A stretch of 64,000 bases of DNA from Lepisosteus oculatus (GCF_040954835.1 NC_090711.1:2797501-2861500), one strand, 5' to 3'; positions 33,683 through 48,070 are shown, counted from the first letter of the stretch. Program-made: numbers and translations. Notes: generated from the letters alone by a model not told the origin.

Positions 33683-35784
33683 CTGGAGGGGAGGAAGAGA
33701 AGCACAGTGAGACCCTGGCCGGACACTCCACCATGGCCGAACACTGCTGGGCGCACTGCTGAGACACTAAAACCCACGGCCAGGTGGCCCGGGAGTCTCC
33801 GGGTCCGGGTGGGAACACGCTCGCTAGAGAGGAATAGTTACAGTGGAATGGACTGCTCGGGAGCGAAGGCAATCGATCGTGGACGCCCCCTCTGTTTGTT
33901 CAATTAGCATCGCATCAGTCCCAGAGAAACCAGGCCCTACCTCCTCGCTCCGCCACCCAGAGGCGACAGCAGAGCAGGCACACGGGCCCCGGCTCAAGGA
34001 GACACAGGGACGGGCACCGCGGTGTACAGCGTGTTAAACCGGGACAGAAGAGACCTTTCGAACAGCTGTTGCTTTTCAGCGCCCTACCGACCGAGGGGGG
34101 TGGTGGGCTGTTCTAGGACTGAACGGCTCCGCGACGTCATCTAGGCGACCGCGTCAAGGTGGCCGACTTGGCAAAAAGAAAGAAGGAACGAAAGAGAGGC
34201 CGAGAGGCGACAGCGATCTGGAGCGTCAGAAGCTTCCGCTTGTGCAGCAGAGCCCTGTTCACCTGGCCCGCATCCTGTCAGGGCAGGCGGAGAGAGAGCA
34301 CTGCGCAGTGCGCGCTGTGGCCGGCTAACCACTTCCTGTTGTCTCTGTCCGGGTACGCTGCACGCTAGGCGCCTGCTAGCTGCCCGCCAGCCAGGCACGT
34401 GCCCAGTCTGCCCAGGCCAACAGCACGGGGAGGGCAGGAGCCCCCCAGCAGCTGGCGCCGCGCGGAGAGAAACTACAGCACGAGCCCCCGGCCGAGACAC
34501 GAGCCTCAACCGGGTTCCGCTTTCGCTTCACCTGAGCGCTCTTGCATACCTGCTTCACCTTCCTGCACGAGGCATTTTCAACACAAGGCCCAGGCGCCTG
34601 CCGTGCAGAGCCTCTGAAAGACCTTCCGAAAACTCCTGAGCACGTCTAGAGGACAAAATCATCAGGTGAACTGACTCCTCAAGGTGGGACAAAAAGCAGT
34701 GCTCCTCCAGAAACAGTCCGAGACACCCACCCTCAGATCCCAGTATCGGGCCACTGACCTTACTTTCATCTGCTCCTTGTTTGGACAAACCTTTTATTAA
34801 AACTCTGAATCCAGCAGCATTATTCTATGCTTTTCTGACTGACCTACTTTTTATGCTCTCGCTTCAACTGCTCCCGGCCTTCACCTCTCCTGTGCCTCAA
34901 ACACGAACGAGAACAACTTTCAGAGCTCCAGCTTGCAACCTGCAGGCGGCTGGGAGAGCTCACTGCGCTAAAACATTAATGCTGCAGCTCGGTCTGGAAA
35001 GAACACAAGGCAGTATGCACTTAAAATCAAATGGCCAGCATCTGCCATATTGAAGAAGGTGCAGAAATGTGGTCTTGAATTAACCGCTTCCCATATCCAA
35101 GCTGTTTAGAAGAAGCTTGCTCAAGTCAAGAAAGGAAGTTGTCATTTTTAAGACGACGTTTCTTGTGATGGTGCACAGGAAGCATAGCCTAGGACCAGGA
35201 GATGTTCTACAGAACCCAAGAACAGAGACTCTCAAGTTCACCTCGTCCACCAGGCAGCCTCAGTGTCTTCTGATGGGTTTTACTGAATCTGCTCTTAAGA
35301 AGCAAGTCTGAGTTACAAATAAATGGCTGCGTGCTAAGGGTACCAAGACAGCCCGGTCTCCCGGGGCCAGACACGAGGCAGAACCGCTAACCGGGCTCCT
35401 CTCTGGAGACAAAAGCACCCTTCAGAGCAGAGCGCTCTGCTGGAGAGAGGGCCAGCGTGGTGGCAGAGAGGGAGGGGAACCGCCTGACAGCTGCCCTGCA
35501 TCTGGTCTTGCCCCCACCAGGAAGGAGTGGCACGAAACAGAAAAAAAGAGAACACAACAGCCCTGAAATCTGTGTTTTTCAACCTTTTCCCTCTCACAGC
35601 ACCCAGCTACAGCAGATGAATAATGATCTAAACAAAAGTTCAAGGTTTAATCTGGGCTGGCTTTGAAGTGCACAGACAATCCTAGACCAAACCTGCCCGG
35701 ACTTCTCCTTTTCCTTCAAGGCACTGCCAGTGGATCACTAACCCGAGGGTCAAGGAAGAAGTACACTGAAAACCGACAACAGGA

Positions 35785-35950
35785 GGCACTTCCTTACACA
35801 AAGGTTTGTGGGAGTGTGGAACAAGCTACCCAGCCATATCCCTGATGCCGAGACCCTGGCTTCTTTCAAGAAAAAGGTGGGTGGGATGCTGGGATTGATT
35901 AACTACTAATCACCAAACGTGCTATATGGGCCTCTTCTCATGGGCCAAAT
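35785..35950 (+). repeat. LINE 3'-end fragment (reverse transcriptase C terminus)
   Basis: The plus strand translates to FLTQRFVGVWNKLPSHI followed by DAETLASFKKKVGG, the familiar C-terminal motif of CR1/L2-like reverse transcriptases. Only this end is present. It is the best preserved of four similar fragments in the window. Confidence 0.7.
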
Positions 35951-37377
35951 TTCTTCTGTACTTTCTTCCATTCCTCTCAATGACATTTCGTTTGAAATTT
36001 CAAAGGGGGTCGGCTTCTTTTGTCTTTGTCTAGTCGTTCACCAGTGACATCAGAAAAGCAGGCGCTATGAGACCTGCGCTCCACGCTTGCTGTCAGAAGA
36101 TACAGATGGCCTGTTCCGCCTCATCTCCTCAAAGCCCAGACAGAAAAAAAACAGTCGTTCGTTTTTCATCAGGCCCTGAAATCAACAGACAAGATTATTT
36201 CTCTTATTTTAACATACACGCTAAATTATATTATGAAGATGCAGCGGGGGTCTGGGAGCGCACTGATCTAATCAGCTCCTGAGAGTGATTGCGCTGTCTG
36301 GTGTGCACGGCACAGGGACGGGCAGCTCCCAGCTCCTGCTGCAGCTCAGTCAGAGTCCCCATTCTCTCCTTCTTCCCGATCCAGTGTTTATGAACCCCCT
36401 TTCCCCAGCGCCCCGCATTCTGACAGTGGGAGAGGAAGCCGCACAGCCCAGAAAAACCAGAGCAAACACAGCGTGATGTGTGTAAGACGCGCAGGCGCTC
36501 TCGGAATTACAAAGGGGCACAGAAGACAGCTGAGAATAGCTCGGCTGCCAGGCCACAATGGTAATGACCTTAGTGTCCAGGAATAGGATGGGGTGGGGAA
36601 AGGCCTAAAGTTAGCCCAGAGAAATCCCATTGCACTGAGAGGGAAGGACTAAACATCACAAACCAAGGATCTTAAAAGGAGATCCCAAAACAGCTCCAGG
36701 GAGGGCTCGGAGAGCTGAGCCAGCCCCACCAGCAGCGCTGCACACACAGAGCAGACTGAATGACAGGGGCAGGCAGGAGCCCAGACGGGCCACTGCAGTG
36801 CAGATGCACAAGGAAGCCTTCGGGGCCCTGTGTCCCGAGAAAGAACCATCCCGAACCCGGCACGTTTTCACCCCTTCATGGTTTTCATTATTCATCACAA
36901 CAAAAGCATTATTTCACTCTTTCTGTCTTGCTCCTTCGTGACCTTCTCCATGCAAAACACACTAAAAAACATCATTTGCAACAAGGAAACAACGATCAGG
37001 GAAAAAAAAAAAACTTCCGTTCAGCTTCTTCAATGTAAATTACTCCTGTGTTTCCCTGTAATCTGTTTCTTTTCTGGGGTTTCAATTTTCTTCTCCTTTT
37101 TTACCTTAAGAATGCGCCTCGCTGTCTTAAGACTTTTCACAGAAATACTGCAGCAGAGCTGCTGGATCTCCGCCACGCAAGAGAGCTGGGGGCCTTTTCG
37201 GCTGAACTCCTGCAGCTGTGCACATCTGTAACACCGAAAGGCGCTGGCAGGGCAGACCCCAGTTTTGGAGTCGTTTTCTTTTAACTTTCTTAACCAGGTC
37301 AGTCAACCCGAAACACAACAAACACTCGCCAGTGGACCGATGTCGAAACGACGGGGAAGTACATTTCTTCTAAAGAG

Positions 37378-37490
37378 AAGAGGAGGCAGTTCTTTACACA
37401 AAGGGTGGCGGGAGCATGGAAGAAGCAAACCCAGCCACATTGTTACAGCCGATAACCTGGTGTCTTTCAGGAAATGGCTGCCCCAGTAGC
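37378..37490 (+). repeat. LINE 3'-end fragment
   Basis: Translates to FFTQRVAGAWKK and further on to VFQEMAA, with indels and stops. Related to the fragment at 35785-35950. Confidence 0.55.
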
Positions 37491-40400
37491 CCCCCACCCC
37501 CATCTTCACCTTCCCTTCCTGCACAGGTAACAATCCCATAATTATCTGACGCCTAATTCCCGTCATTTGATAAATGCCTCGACTGAGCTGTCTTTTTTTA
37601 AATACCCCCCCACCACCACCTCCCAGGTCTCTCTCTTGCCACTGCTTAGCGAGGTGCACCTGCTCAGGCGGGAGCTCGCCGGCCCTTGAGCGCTGGAGAC
37701 CTCATCCACCCGCGGGCAACCTTCAGCAGGAAAAGATCTTATCCAGATAACTGCTTCCTCTTGCAAGCACGGACAGAGGGCCCCCCCCCCCGAGCTGGCT
37801 GGAAGAGCGGCCGTGACTCTGCCACAGTTAGTGTAGGGCCAGCTGCTCCACTGACACGCAGGAGGTGGCTAAGGCCAGGAACCACAAGCTCACCGCCTGA
37901 CGCCACCCCCCACCGAAGACAGAAGAAGGAGCAACATTCGTCCCTACTGCCTTGCGAATGCAGGCACCCATTTCTGCCCCGGGCCACACATGTGCTCAAC
38001 AACTGCCCCCTTCAGCAGGAGGGAGAGGAGCAGGGGGCTGGAGTATGGCTGTATCTGACAACCATATCCGCAATCTCAGAACCCCCCCTCCCCCTTCCCC
38101 ACACATACACACCCCGGAATGTGATTTGACGAAAATTTGACGAGTCCTGTCCTTGGAAAAAAAAAAAAACAACACAAAAAAAGACAATCACACCCCCTTT
38201 GTAATTGTGCTGCGCACGCAGGAAGCACAGACTTTCATTACTGGAGATTAAGCCTGGGTGAGGTTTTCTGTCAGTGCCAAATAAACAATTTAATCTCAAT
38301 TTTGTGTTATAAGGCTTAAAAGAAAATCCACTTAGGCAGGCAAAATTACACTGCAGTAGCAGCAAAAACAAAAGCACCTTCTGTCGAAGGGAAAGCCGAG
38401 AATTCCCTCTGGCTGAAGGCTGAAAGTACAACCCGACCTCTCACCTTCACACCCCCTTAACCTCTGCCTGACCCCTCACCCTGAACTCCATGCGACCTTG
38501 CCCAGGCCAGGCCAGGCCCAGAGGGTTCCCACACTGCCTCCCCAGGCCTGGTGGAAACGCACGGGGAGAAAGACCACACCAGCGCTGCTGAAACACTGCA
38601 ATTCAGCAGCAGCACGGGAAATGAGCAGTTTCAGGGTCCCATGGATGGGCCTTGCAGCGACCACACAGCAGTCCCGCGTGGAGATCCGAAACAGGCACGG
38701 GATGGCCGACAGGAGATACGACGGCACATTGCAAACACAACACACCCCCCACCGAGCTCCAGAAAATCTCTGGAATTTCCAAAACAAAGAAACACTTTCA
38801 CACTTTCCCTCTGCTTGCCAGACTGGTCTGTTCTCCCAGCCTTGCGTTTCCGGCTCTGAAGCCCAGCTTGGCCTCCTTCCGAATCAGTTACTATGGGATT
38901 CACCTCTCGCTTTCCCAACTTAACTTCAGGGAACAACCTGGGTTCCTCTCCGGCTCGTCCCCCGGTGTGTCCCGAAAGAGGGAGACCACCGAGGCCCTTC
39001 CTACCCTGCCCTCCACTCAGCAGCCTCGCGCACAGAGTTGCTCATTCAGAGATCACTTGTCCTACTTGGCTCGGGAGACAAGAATTCATTTACCCCACTT
39101 GGCCCTGGATCTAATGCTCTCAGCCCAGGCCGATTGTGGGCCATTGTTGAGAAAACCAGGACAGCCACACAAAGCCACTGCTCAGCGCTGCCCAGAGCCG
39201 ACACCTCCCAGCTCCTGCTCCCTCCGCAGTGCTGGGCCGGAGGACGGGAGCCCAGGGTGCGGACAGACTCCTGACCCCCCCCCCCCGACAGGCGAGTCTC
39301 AAGGAGAGCTGCATGCCAGGCCCACACCCTGAAACCGTTTTCCCGATCCGAGCTTGTCCTGCGACTTCAAGAGCCAGAATGAGCTGGGGGAAGGCAGCAC
39401 ATGTTGCTGTGCAGTGTTTTACTGGAACACTAAGTGTGAGCACACGTGCAATAGCTTGACTTTCGGGCAGATAAGAGGATGCAGGGGAAATGGCATATGC
39501 AAATTCCTGCTAGCCTCAAGACACCTCTGGAAGGGCCTGCTGGGTCAGCCAAACGGGGTGCCCCCAGGACCAGGACTGGATAGCACCCCAGTAAAGCCCC
39601 GTCCTACACTGCCTCAACGCACACCGCTCCCATTTGTGCAAGCAATTAGCCTGCTAAGTGCCCCTTGTAAGCTCCCAGTCTGCTGCAGCTGTGCTTTTAC
39701 AGTACAACAGCCGCACAGTCTCATACAGCTCAGCGTTCGTTTCACCCGGGAGCTCATTCAGTGAAGAGCAAATGTACAGCACTGCAATCAGGCTCGCCGG
39801 AGCCCTCCTGCTGCTGGTCTCCCCAGGACTGTGCCGGGACCGATACTACGGAGCAGCAGCTGAGTTTCACTTCTGGGCTGCCGGGCCCGAGTCCCGCACA
39901 ACAATACAAGGAAGAATGCTGACAATGGCCCATGGAGTCCCACGCCTTCCTGGCATTTTCACACACAGGGCCGTTTCGGCGAGTTCACTTCCTCTACGCG
40001 CACATTCGCTCGCTGTGCGGCACAACCCCCGGCCCGCAAGCGCCGCAGGACAGACACAAACACTGCCTGTACCCCTACATCACAGGCGGCGCCCCCCGTC
40101 ACCCCAACTTCGCTCTGAAGCGCATGGCAATCCCCCAAGCACGACGCTTGCCGACTAATCAAGGCAGGAAGATCACAACGCTGATAAGTCAGGGGTCTTA
40201 GGCTCAGTTCCTGAGGGACCTGGTGTCTTCTGGTCTTTAGTCTCAGTTACATACTTGGTCTATTTATTAAACAGCATCACTCTAATGCTGCAATCCAGGC
40301 TCTGAGGCGATATATACAGGTACCCGACTGTGCCTTTACTAAAGTGGACGCCTTGTGTAATCAACTGCAAAAGACCTTAAGAAAAATCCTGCAAGTCTAA

Positions 40401-40891
40401 ATTAGAAAATAATGAGGTTGTTTAATTGACTTACTCAGGCTGGAACAAAGGCCAGGAGACCCACCAGGAATGGAGTTGGAGACGTCTGCTATAAATGAAT
40501 GACTTTAGTGGCGAAACACATCTGTAGCCCCACAGATGCCCATGTCTCAATCAACAGCACTAAGCGCCCGGCTTAATCGCCACTGGCTGCTGGCAGGCTG
40601 GCTGCAATCAGACTGCTCTGATTTGGCACAATCACATTTCAGGGCAATCAGGTGGGGCACAAGCACAGGTCAGGGCAGGGCAGGCGTGTTTAAGGCACCG
40701 TAGTCACAGGTTAGCAGCCTTTGTCAAGCTCATGAGCCAGCACATCCTAAAAACCACCTCTCTAGCACGCTGAGATGCAGACCATCACCTAAGAGGAAGG
40801 CGGACATGCTCCACTCACACTGAAAAAGCAACGGAAAAGGGCCAGGTAATCAACGTGGCTGCTTAGGTACCAGTCTGAGATTTGACGCACG

Positions 40892-41010
40892 GGCACTTCC
40901 TTACACAAAGGGTGGCAGGAGTGTGGAACCAGCTGCTGTTGGAGCCAAAACAATGACTTCTTTCAAGAAGCTGAATGGATGCAATCCTTATATTGAGCTA
41001 ATAACTAGCA
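40892..41010 (+). repeat. LINE 3'-end fragment
   Basis: Translates to FLTQRVAGVWNQL, followed by a decayed 'ttctttcaagaagctgaatg' segment, as in the fragments at 35.8 and 37.4 kb. Confidence 0.6.
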
Positions 41011-42014
41011 AAGGGGCTAGAGGGACGAAGGGACAGCCCTCTGTCAGTAACCTTTCGTGCGTTCCACATGTTTCACATCTTCACTCGGCACTGCTCCGGG
41101 CTACACCTGAGCATTTCAACCCCTTCTGATTTTTTTGATTGGGTGTGACACAAACGAGGCTTGCTCGTATACTGCAGGAATGCTTCCTTTGTCAGAAACG
41201 TGCCAGAGAGACGTTTTCACCGCTGTGCAATATTCACAGGCAGCCGGACGCGGACGTTATTTGAATTCACTCAAAGCAGCGCTTCGCAGAGTGAATGTGG
41301 CCGCGATTCTGATGTTCGGTGGCCCTTCCGCCTCACCTGGCCCTTCAGGAGACTGCCGCCGGCCGGTGTCCCCCATCTCTGGACCGAACTCAGCAGTCCC
41401 ACCAGGCCGGCGCACTTTTTCTACTGGCGGGTATTTCAAGTCCCAACAGACCACAGAGGGTTCATTAATAGCGCACAGCAGGAGTCTCTACAACTCTCAG
41501 TCGGAAGGTGTACTGTGAAAAGCGCAGCAGTCAGGAACTGGATACAGGAAGAAACGCAGTGGCTAACCCTCCTGACTGCCTCCCGGCTGCCGACACTGAA
41601 GGCTCTCGAGTCATCCCTCTCTGCACACGGACACAGGCCCTGCCGCTCAGGGCTGGCCCGTCACCCGAAACACACCAGCTGGACTCCCCTACACCTCATC
41701 AAGCGATTACGGGCCCGTGCTTTCAAGAGATCCACGGGGCCCGTCCCAGAGAGTCCCTGTCACGCCTCTTTCAGAAGGGAAAAAAAAAGAGCCCGTTTCC
41801 TCATCGCCCTGTGGCTGCAGTTGAGCGGCCAGCAGGACATCGAGAAACTGGACACGAGCTCCCCGACTCCCACGGCGCACCTGGGTGACATCATCACCAA
41901 GGGAAGGAACGCCCTGCACAGGAGATGTGGGAGTGGGCGGTCCCCCTCCTACGCCACAAGAATCCAGCCTGGCTTATCCGGGAAAAGACTCAGTGACACG
42001 TCCCACTTGCGCTA

Positions 42015-42325
42015 AAATTCCATCCATTTCCGAGCCGCTTCTTCCGGTTCAGGAATTCCAGTCCGGTCGCAGGGGAGCCGGAGTCTATCCTGACAAGGGC
42101 ACAGGGGCAGGGCTGACACACACGGACACACGGTCACATCGCGGCCGGTTTTCTCAGAAGCCCCTTATCCCACCAGCATGCCTTCGGACTGTGGGAGGAA
42201 TCCCGGACACCCAGAGGAAACCCACACGAACACGGGGAGAACGTGCAAACTCCACACAGGCAGCACCCCGGGTCCGGAAGTGAACCCAGGGCCCCAGCGC
42301 TGTGCCACTGGGCCAATCTCACTGT
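42015..42325 (+). repeat. Dispersed fish repeat, copy 2
   Basis: Shares with copy 1 the segments 'ggagccggagtctatcctga', 'gactgtgggagga', 'acccagaggaaacccacacg', 'gagaacgtgcaaactccaca' and 'gtgaacccagggcccc'. Same orientation as copy 1. Confidence 0.75.
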
Positions 42326-44098
42326 TAAACGTCTCATTATAAATATTTAAAAACAAAGTCTCCTCTTTGAGTGGAGGGCTACTGTAGCTGCACTTAACTA
42401 TGAGACAATCGTAGGCACTGCTATTTCCTGTATGAATATTACATGGTCCCTGGTATTTAACGACTTTAATCTAGGTGCGTACAAGTGCATGAGACTCTTA
42501 ACGAGCAAGAGACATCCCACGAGGAGCGGCTCGGGGGAGTTCTGGGGGGTTTTAACCTGCTCGATTTGTTCCTTCGCACGCCAAAAATAACTGTGCAATT
42601 AAAAATTGCAGCCCACCAGGAAGAAGGCATTTGACAGAGAATGTTCACCTGTTCGCTATCGCCGCCAGCCCACTCGAATTTCCTACTCCTCTCGGCCTCA
42701 GACAGCGCTTTCAGACGAAGAAACTGCATCATTTCCTCCCGTCGCGTCGTCTTATCTCAGGGGTTGCAAAAGTTTCGAGCACCACATCGGCAGGGCATTA
42801 ACTGTGGTGTGACTCTTGTTTTACGCACAACTTTTAAAAAAAAGGAGATTAAGGTAGATTCCCCACAGCCCTTATCCAGGCAGGTCCTATCAAGAGCTGT
42901 CAAATGTCAAGAAACCTACCCCTGGTTTCTGGGACGCCTGCACTCAGCGGAATGCAGGGCGCGCAGATTTACAGATTGCAAGATTTTCCGCAGAAATGTT
43001 GCAGCTGTCAGGACGGGTCCTCGCCAAAACCGCAGCCACAAAAACACGGCGAGCGCTGACCTGCGAGGAGGGACAGCTGCCAAACGACAGTACCTGAGTC
43101 TTCCTGTCGTCGCTCGCTCGCTTCCACCCGTGTGTGTGTGTGTGAGTGCGCGCGCGCCCGTGGGAGACGTGCATCACCCGTTGCTGAAAGTGATTACAAA
43201 GAGGCGCTGTCAGGCTAAACCTCAGGAGCTCGCAAGGCAAGAGGACGCAGCCGGGGACGCGAGTGTGGTGCCGGAGGTCTGCCGAGGGGAGAAGCCTCCG
43301 TCTTCAAAGCGCCTCTACACGAACGTGGCTCCCCTCGCCGTCTCCTTAAGCGATCAAATCCATCCAGCATTTCGGCCAGCGGTCACTGCCCTCGATGAGG
43401 GGACACGCACCCGACTTCCGAATACGGCGTGGCTCATGGCGTGGATTTAAGCAGCACACTCGCTTTATTAGTCAAACAACAAACAATTACCCCGACCAGC
43501 TTTTTGTTAAATAGCATAAACATTTGTGGCGAAAAAAAAAAATACTAGCAGCGTTAAAACAGAAAACCGCCTGTGCCTCGCTGTCCCCCTCAACCACAGC
43601 GGGAAAGTGATGTGAATTTCTTGCCTGAGACTTGACAGGGCTCCCGCAAGCCAGCACGCACTGTCCGCCGTTTTCTGCGCCCTCCGATGGGCTCCGTACG
43701 GCCCCGGCATTTGGGATTAATTAATCAGCCCGCCTCGCAGGTCGACCCGCTTCCTTCTGTGTTAGTTTGCAACTCGCCTGGAAGGGTCCCCCGGCGACCA
43801 CCCCCCGGCTGCCCTCGTCTCGCACGTTCCCAAACTGGCGGCGCTTCTGGCGGCTGTAGCGGAGTTTGACAACCGCGTAACGGTACAGTAACAACAGGCA
43901 CCCGAGTCAGGGGGCAACAGACCGACCCCCCTCACCACTCCACCCCGACTTCTCGCGTCTGCCACGGCTTCTTTGGCAAATGGACTGCCCCCTCCCCAGT
44001 TAGAACCAGAAAGAGGACACCGACCGCTCAGTGCGGTTCACTTTAGCGCGCACGAAAGAATTCAAAGGGCTGGGAAGCAGGGAAGACTCCACACTCAC

Positions 44099-44500
44099 TG
44101 TGGTCAAAGGTACCAGCCTGCGCTCCGCTCCGCGTCGCGTCCCGACCTCGGGGCTCAGTTGCGGAGCCCGGCTGCTGTAGACCGGTCCTCCGGAATCATC
44201 TTCCTCTCGCCGGCCGCCCGCTTCTTCAACACAGTCACACACACACCCCAAAAAAGCAAGAAGCAAAGAAAAAAGCCGTGGAAGTGGTTAGAGACGCTAA
44301 ACATGAGCGCTTGCAGGATGCAGAACCGCCTCCACCCCCGACACACAGTCACTCCTCCCGGGCGGGGCCGGCGAGACGACTGTGGGGGGGCGGGGATTGG
44401 GGCACCGGCTGGCCGACGAAAATCCAGGAAAATGCGCCGGAGGCCACCGGCTCGTTGTCCCTATACTGCGTTGCATCTTCGCCTGAGCCGGGATTCGGAG
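44099..44500 (-). promoter_or_regulatory. ppp1r16b: Candidate PPP1R16B CpG promoter and 5'UTR exon
   Basis: A CpG-rich block. On the minus strand a CCAAT element and CCCCGCCC GC boxes lie at about 44340-44410. Downstream, at 44099/44098, is a strong donor (CCACA then GTGAGT). A non-coding exon running from roughly 44.35 kb to 44099 would join the acceptor at 33683, giving a 10.4-kb first intron. No other CpG block between 33.7 and 49 kb combines promoter boxes and a donor this clearly. Inferred, without transcript data. Confidence 0.4.
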
Positions 44501-45339
44501 GGGTTCGTTTAGCACAGCGCCGGTGCTGGCAAAGCCCGCACGCTTTAAGCGTTGAGGAAACGAGATAATAGCAACCACAGCGCCTCCGCTGGCCAACCGC
44601 GACTTTGCTGGCAGTGTTAACTGCACAGTACGAATCTGCAAGCTTATTCACTGCTGTATAAAATACCACCTCTAGACCATCTCTAGGAAAACGTTTTGAC
44701 ATCTATGTCCATTGGGCGATACGATACGCAGAAGCGCGCTGGATATTTGCTGTACTGTATGTACCAAGATTACACGGGGGGGAACCCCGGAGGTATAGCT
44801 GTCAAAATTCGTCTTAAAACACTGCCGAGCCTCCCTGTATCCGCTACTGACAGCTGCAGCTCTGCCCGTGAAGCCCGCGTCGTTAATTAAGTGTTAATTG
44901 AGGCTGTTCCGTTATTAGGTGCTAAGAGAAGGCAGCCTGCTTCAGACTGGCCCCGTGCTGTGTGATATTAGATCACAGAAGAGTGACCCGCAGATAAAAC
45001 AGGGCCAGAGCCATGCCGTGGTGTTCGTGCCAGGGCTCTGTAACTTCAATGCGAGGGGTCAACTATTACAGCAACTGCGGGCTGCGGTTCTGTGGGTTAA
45101 AAATACTTTGTTTTTCTTTCTCACCCAAGGACAAGGACGCGCTGGGCGAAAGCAGGGCCTTGAGTGTGCGCGGCGTTACTTTGGCGCTGAAAAATAATGA
45201 TCGTTAGAGGCGGTTATGTGCGTCAAGACGGGAACAATTTCGGGCGTCTGAAAAAAAACGAGTAAATCTTAACTTGACATCTGTTGTTTGAGATATCTGA
45301 GATTCCCCTAAATGATGAAAGCTACGGATTAAAATACAC

Positions 45340-45440
45340 AAGATAAGAACACAGCCGGAAGGCCATTCGCCCAGCTTGGTGGCAGTTGAGTCGATTCCTC
45401 CCGATGATGGTTTGGGAGGTGCGGCTGGAAACGAAGAGGA
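45340..45440 (+). repeat. Dispersed repeat ('aggccattcg' family), fragment
   Basis: Reads 'aagaacacagccggaaggcc', 'attcgcccagcttggtggca' and 'ttgagtcgattcctcc', like the start of the repeats at 30.3 and 52.3 kb. Confidence 0.5.
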
Positions 45441-47959
45441 ATCGGAGGGAAATGGAAATTAATCCTCGGCGGATTTGCGCGAGAAGAAATGAAACTGAAT
45501 TTCAAAGAAGCAGCGATGCATCGCGATCTTACGGTTTCTTTCCGCTGTGTGGGACTAAATCTGTTCCGCCGCTTCAAAAACATCATAAAAGAGAGATGGA
45601 GAGGCTGAAAACTGTGGCCCTCCTCCACCCACACACACACACCAAAACTGCTGAATCTATGGGTTCTGTGTCAAACCGTAGAGTCGTCAGACGTCCCAGT
45701 TCTCATACGTGAGGTCAACTCACGCTGTTACTGAAATACTTTCCTCACGCTGTTGTCAAAACACCTCCTCCCGCCTCCTCCGCAGAACAGATCAAAGTGT
45801 CTGTATACAAACAGATCTGATGGGTGTCTATGGATCCGTTCCTTGAATGTAAATATCGTTCAGAAAAGTGGAAGACACGGCGCGCTCCTGCCCCCTAGAG
45901 GACACGCTCTGTTCCTGCCGCCTGCCTGAAGCTGCAGAGCCTCCACCTGTGGCTCCGACGTGCGCTCAGGCAGCCGTGCAACAGAACGGAAACATCCGCA
46001 GTGTCCGTCACTATTTCAGCGAACCCCCCCTCCGCCTCCGTTTCCTGAACAGGCCAACACTGTGGGGCCGGGCAGAGCCCCACCAGGAGCAGGAGCAACC
46101 ACGCAAGAGAAATGAGGGGAAGAGAAAGAGAAGTGGCTGGACAGCGAGATCACCTGGGGGGTCCCGCGTCTCTTTACAGACTCCCCCCCCCAGTTCAACC
46201 AGTGAAACAGTTCTCCACTTCGCCGTCTGGTCCGCTGAAGAGGGGGTTTCAGTCTTTGCTACATGATTGCAATGAAAGCAACCGAGAAAATAAGGTGAAT
46301 CTGCCTCAGCTCGCCTGATGGATGTAAATGTTACTATACAGAGATGTGAGGACACTAAGCACACAACAGACACAAACTCATAGTGGGCCCGCTGGACTGA
46401 AGACCTGATGTAGAGAAATCCGCGAGGGGAAAATAATGTTAGGTCTGGGACACAGCTCAGTATAAAATGTTTGTTTTTTTTAAAGGATTTAGGATTGCAT
46501 GTTATTTCAGAAAACAACGTAAACTCCTGGTCCTCCTATGGAGAGTGGGAGGTCAGCAGAGTCACAAGATAAAATGGAATTTTGCAAAAGGCAGAGGGGG
46601 GAGGGGAGAAATGTAACAGCCATGACCTGGAGGGACAGGGAAAGGCAACGGAGAGCCAAGGAAAGCGACGGGCCGGTCCTGCGGGAGACCTCTCAAGGAT
46701 GCGTCACAGCGCCGTGGATCGATCCTTCCACAACGCGGCAAAAAAAAAAAAAGTCACCTTTGGTTTTGACACCTCTTCCCCCGGGCTGACGAGGCACGAA
46801 GAGACCGGGGGACTGCAGGATAGCGGAGCTCTCTCCCCGGCAGCGCGCCTCGTTAGGAACGACGGGAATGCCGTTTCCACGTGGGGAGAGAGAGGAGGAG
46901 GCGGAGGAGAGCGATTTCATTATTATCCCCCCCAAGAAAAACATGGAACCCAGATGAAATAACAGGCTCAGACGCTGTATGGTATTCCATCTTGCCACCG
47001 TGCAGGGGGTATAAAGGCATACTTAAAGCGTACGCTGTTTGTTTTTACTTCATTTCCCCTCTCGCATAAAAAAACAACAACATCTGCTCCCTTCTGTTGT
47101 GTTTCAGCTCTGGCAGGGTTTGAACGGCAGTGACTCTCCTCTCTCCCTTGGGTTATGCTGGAAGTTGGAGGGCGCTGTGCTGTAGGTGTCACATCATCCA
47201 CCTTTTTTCAAAAGCGTTTTCTATTCCGAACGCCGCGACAGCTCCAGATCGGGCTCAGCCTGTGAAGAAGACTTGTGAGGCGCTGCGTTCACAGAAACCG
47301 ATCATTACAGATGCGCCGCATGGAGCGGAACAGCTACACACGCTGGAGGGCAGAATTTCAGTACCGCCACGGAACCGGCCACGGGGAATATACATCTATC
47401 AACTTTCGCTCGTCTGTTCTGGCACACTTGACTGAGCATTCTTCGCACACATGACTAACCTTCAAAATAACTCACTGTATTTGAGGACAAATACTGCTTT
47501 GTAAGACACACACGAGGCATGATCAACTGGAAGGGCAAATACATTCTACAAAAATACAAGAGCACATTAATATCAGCCGGAGAAGCTCACCTGACCCAAA
47601 TATAAATTCAATTTTTCTAAAGTTAGGCACAAACTATACTGTAGGCTGTTCACTAAGGGACTGTTCGTTTTTAACCTGCAACCTGGGAAATCATGTTAAG
47701 AATGCCACGACTTCCCTGCTTTGCAAAACGCAGCTGGATTCTAATGGGCAGCTACTGTCCACAAACACAGCTTCGTTAATAATAACCCCTGTGCAAGGAG
47801 GCTAGCAGGCTTTGGGTCTTACCATTCCTGAGTTCTCTCAAGCCTGTCACCTATACAGCTGTAACAAAGCCCACTCTCTGCCCCCAACCTCCCTCTGCAC
47901 CACCTCCTTCCTCACACCATCCCATTAGCAGAGGGGTGTTGGGGAAGTTACTTCTGAAA

Positions 47960-48070
47960 CCAGGAACCCACTGCAGTTGAGTGAGGGAAGGCTCACTCCC
48001 TGCAGGAAGGTACAGTAAAGAAACACTGGAGAACATTTCGGCTGTGGAGTCTTCTTCAGGCTCGCCTCTC
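47960..48070 (-). repeat. PLE-like terminal fragment, minus orientation
   Basis: On the minus strand it reads 'gcctgaagaagactccacag', 'ccgaaatgttctccagtg' and 'tttctttactgtaccttcct'. The CTGAAGA...GCCGAAA order is the closest in this window to a hammerhead core (CUGAUGA...GAAA), with A for U at one core position. Confidence 0.4.

Larger units (their letters stand above)
33683..44098. other. Presumed PPP1R16B 5'UTR intron
   Basis: Between the acceptor at 33683 and a candidate donor at 44098. It holds LINE 3'-end fragments (35785-35950, 37378-37490, 40892-41010) and a fish dispersed repeat at 42015-42325. A CpG-rich patch at 34130-34520 has no recognised exon. Long open frames at 38.6-39.3 and 41.2-43.4 kb have no domain I can name and are judged non-coding. 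Confidence 0.4.

Noticed and set aside
41161..43450. Plus-strand open frames of 284 and 269 codons
   Set aside because: They overlap a dispersed fish repeat at 42015-42325 and GC-rich sequence. Composition is Arg/Ser/Pro-rich without a recognisable domain.
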